This document shows, one piece after another, positions 63,996 through 64,000 of a DNA stretch of 64,000 nucleotides; position 1 is the first letter of the stretch; each line of letters begins with the position of its first letter. The stretch is taken from assembly GCF_964355755.1 (NCBI RefSeq), contig NC_092675.1, positions 28,856,912-28,920,911 on the forward strand, written 5' to 3'. A program made the position numbers and the translations under genes. The DNA comes from Antedon mediterranea (lineage: Eukaryota > Echinodermata > Crinoidea > Comatulida > Antedonidae). Under the pieces are notes generated by a model. The model made no database searches, was not told the DNA's origin, and saw only the letters and a program-made list of their open reading frames with translations.

Positions 63996-64000
63996 ATGAA
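63996..64000 (+). CDS. start of another Ig receptor (R8), cut by window end
   Basis: The last about 240 bases match the 5' flank of R6, ending GATTAAACTGAATACAATGAA, where R6 has its upstream ATG at 52,648. Only the first codon and two bases of the second are visible, so the gene is inferred from flank identity alone. Confidence 0.55.

Overview
The window is eukaryotic, AT-rich and intron-bearing, most likely from a marine deuterostome and probably an echinoderm. The evidence is phase-1 exons each coding one thrombospondin type-1 (TSP1) repeat, a metazoan FGGY carbohydrate-kinase gene, CTAGGCCTA-rich islands, tRNA-derived SINEs, non-LTR retrotransposon 3' ends, MITEs and a Helitron-like element. 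The species assignment is inference.

Layout. 1-13,707: no gene I can support, only interspersed elements and one unassigned 79-codon ORF. 13,708-25,450 (+): the 3' part of a large secreted or membrane-anchored gene with sixteen consecutive TSP1-repeat exons, a two-exon fibronectin-III-like domain and a last exon with a hydrophobic C-terminus (GPI-type signal or short membrane tail). Its first exons and signal peptide are not found here. 26,429-27,883 (+): a single-exon three-Ig transmembrane receptor whose tail carries YxN and YxxM motifs. 29,536-33,636 (-): the last six coding exons of an FGGY kinase gene; the roughly 300 N-terminal residues are missing from the space immediately upstream.

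34,277-64,000 (+): a tandem array of related single-ORF Ig receptors (intact at 34.3, 40.4 and 43.5 kb; tail-truncated at 52.7 kb; disrupted at 46.7 and 57.0 kb; 5'-truncated at 49.6 kb; another starting at the last bases), with several relic fragments between them. Each intact protein has a signal peptide, three Ig domains, a Thr-rich stalk, one membrane segment and a long tyrosine-rich tail. The tail has a repeated two-tyrosine module with a fixed 14-residue spacing and a C-terminal ITIM-like motif. The array lies directly upstream of, and antisense to, the remaining FGGY exons, so it may sit inside an FGGY intron. I did not recognise the family by name. Diversity, copy decay, shared tracts and signalling motifs suggest a fast-evolving recognition receptor family (immune or allorecognition), which is inference.

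Because the array contains duplicated blocks, several mobile insertions can be compared with an unoccupied paralogous site inside the same window: a 3.37-kb fold-back element (58,605-61,978), a 1.88-kb Helitron-like element (37,082-38,962) and two short retroposons (about 50,877-51,066 and 52,015-52,325).
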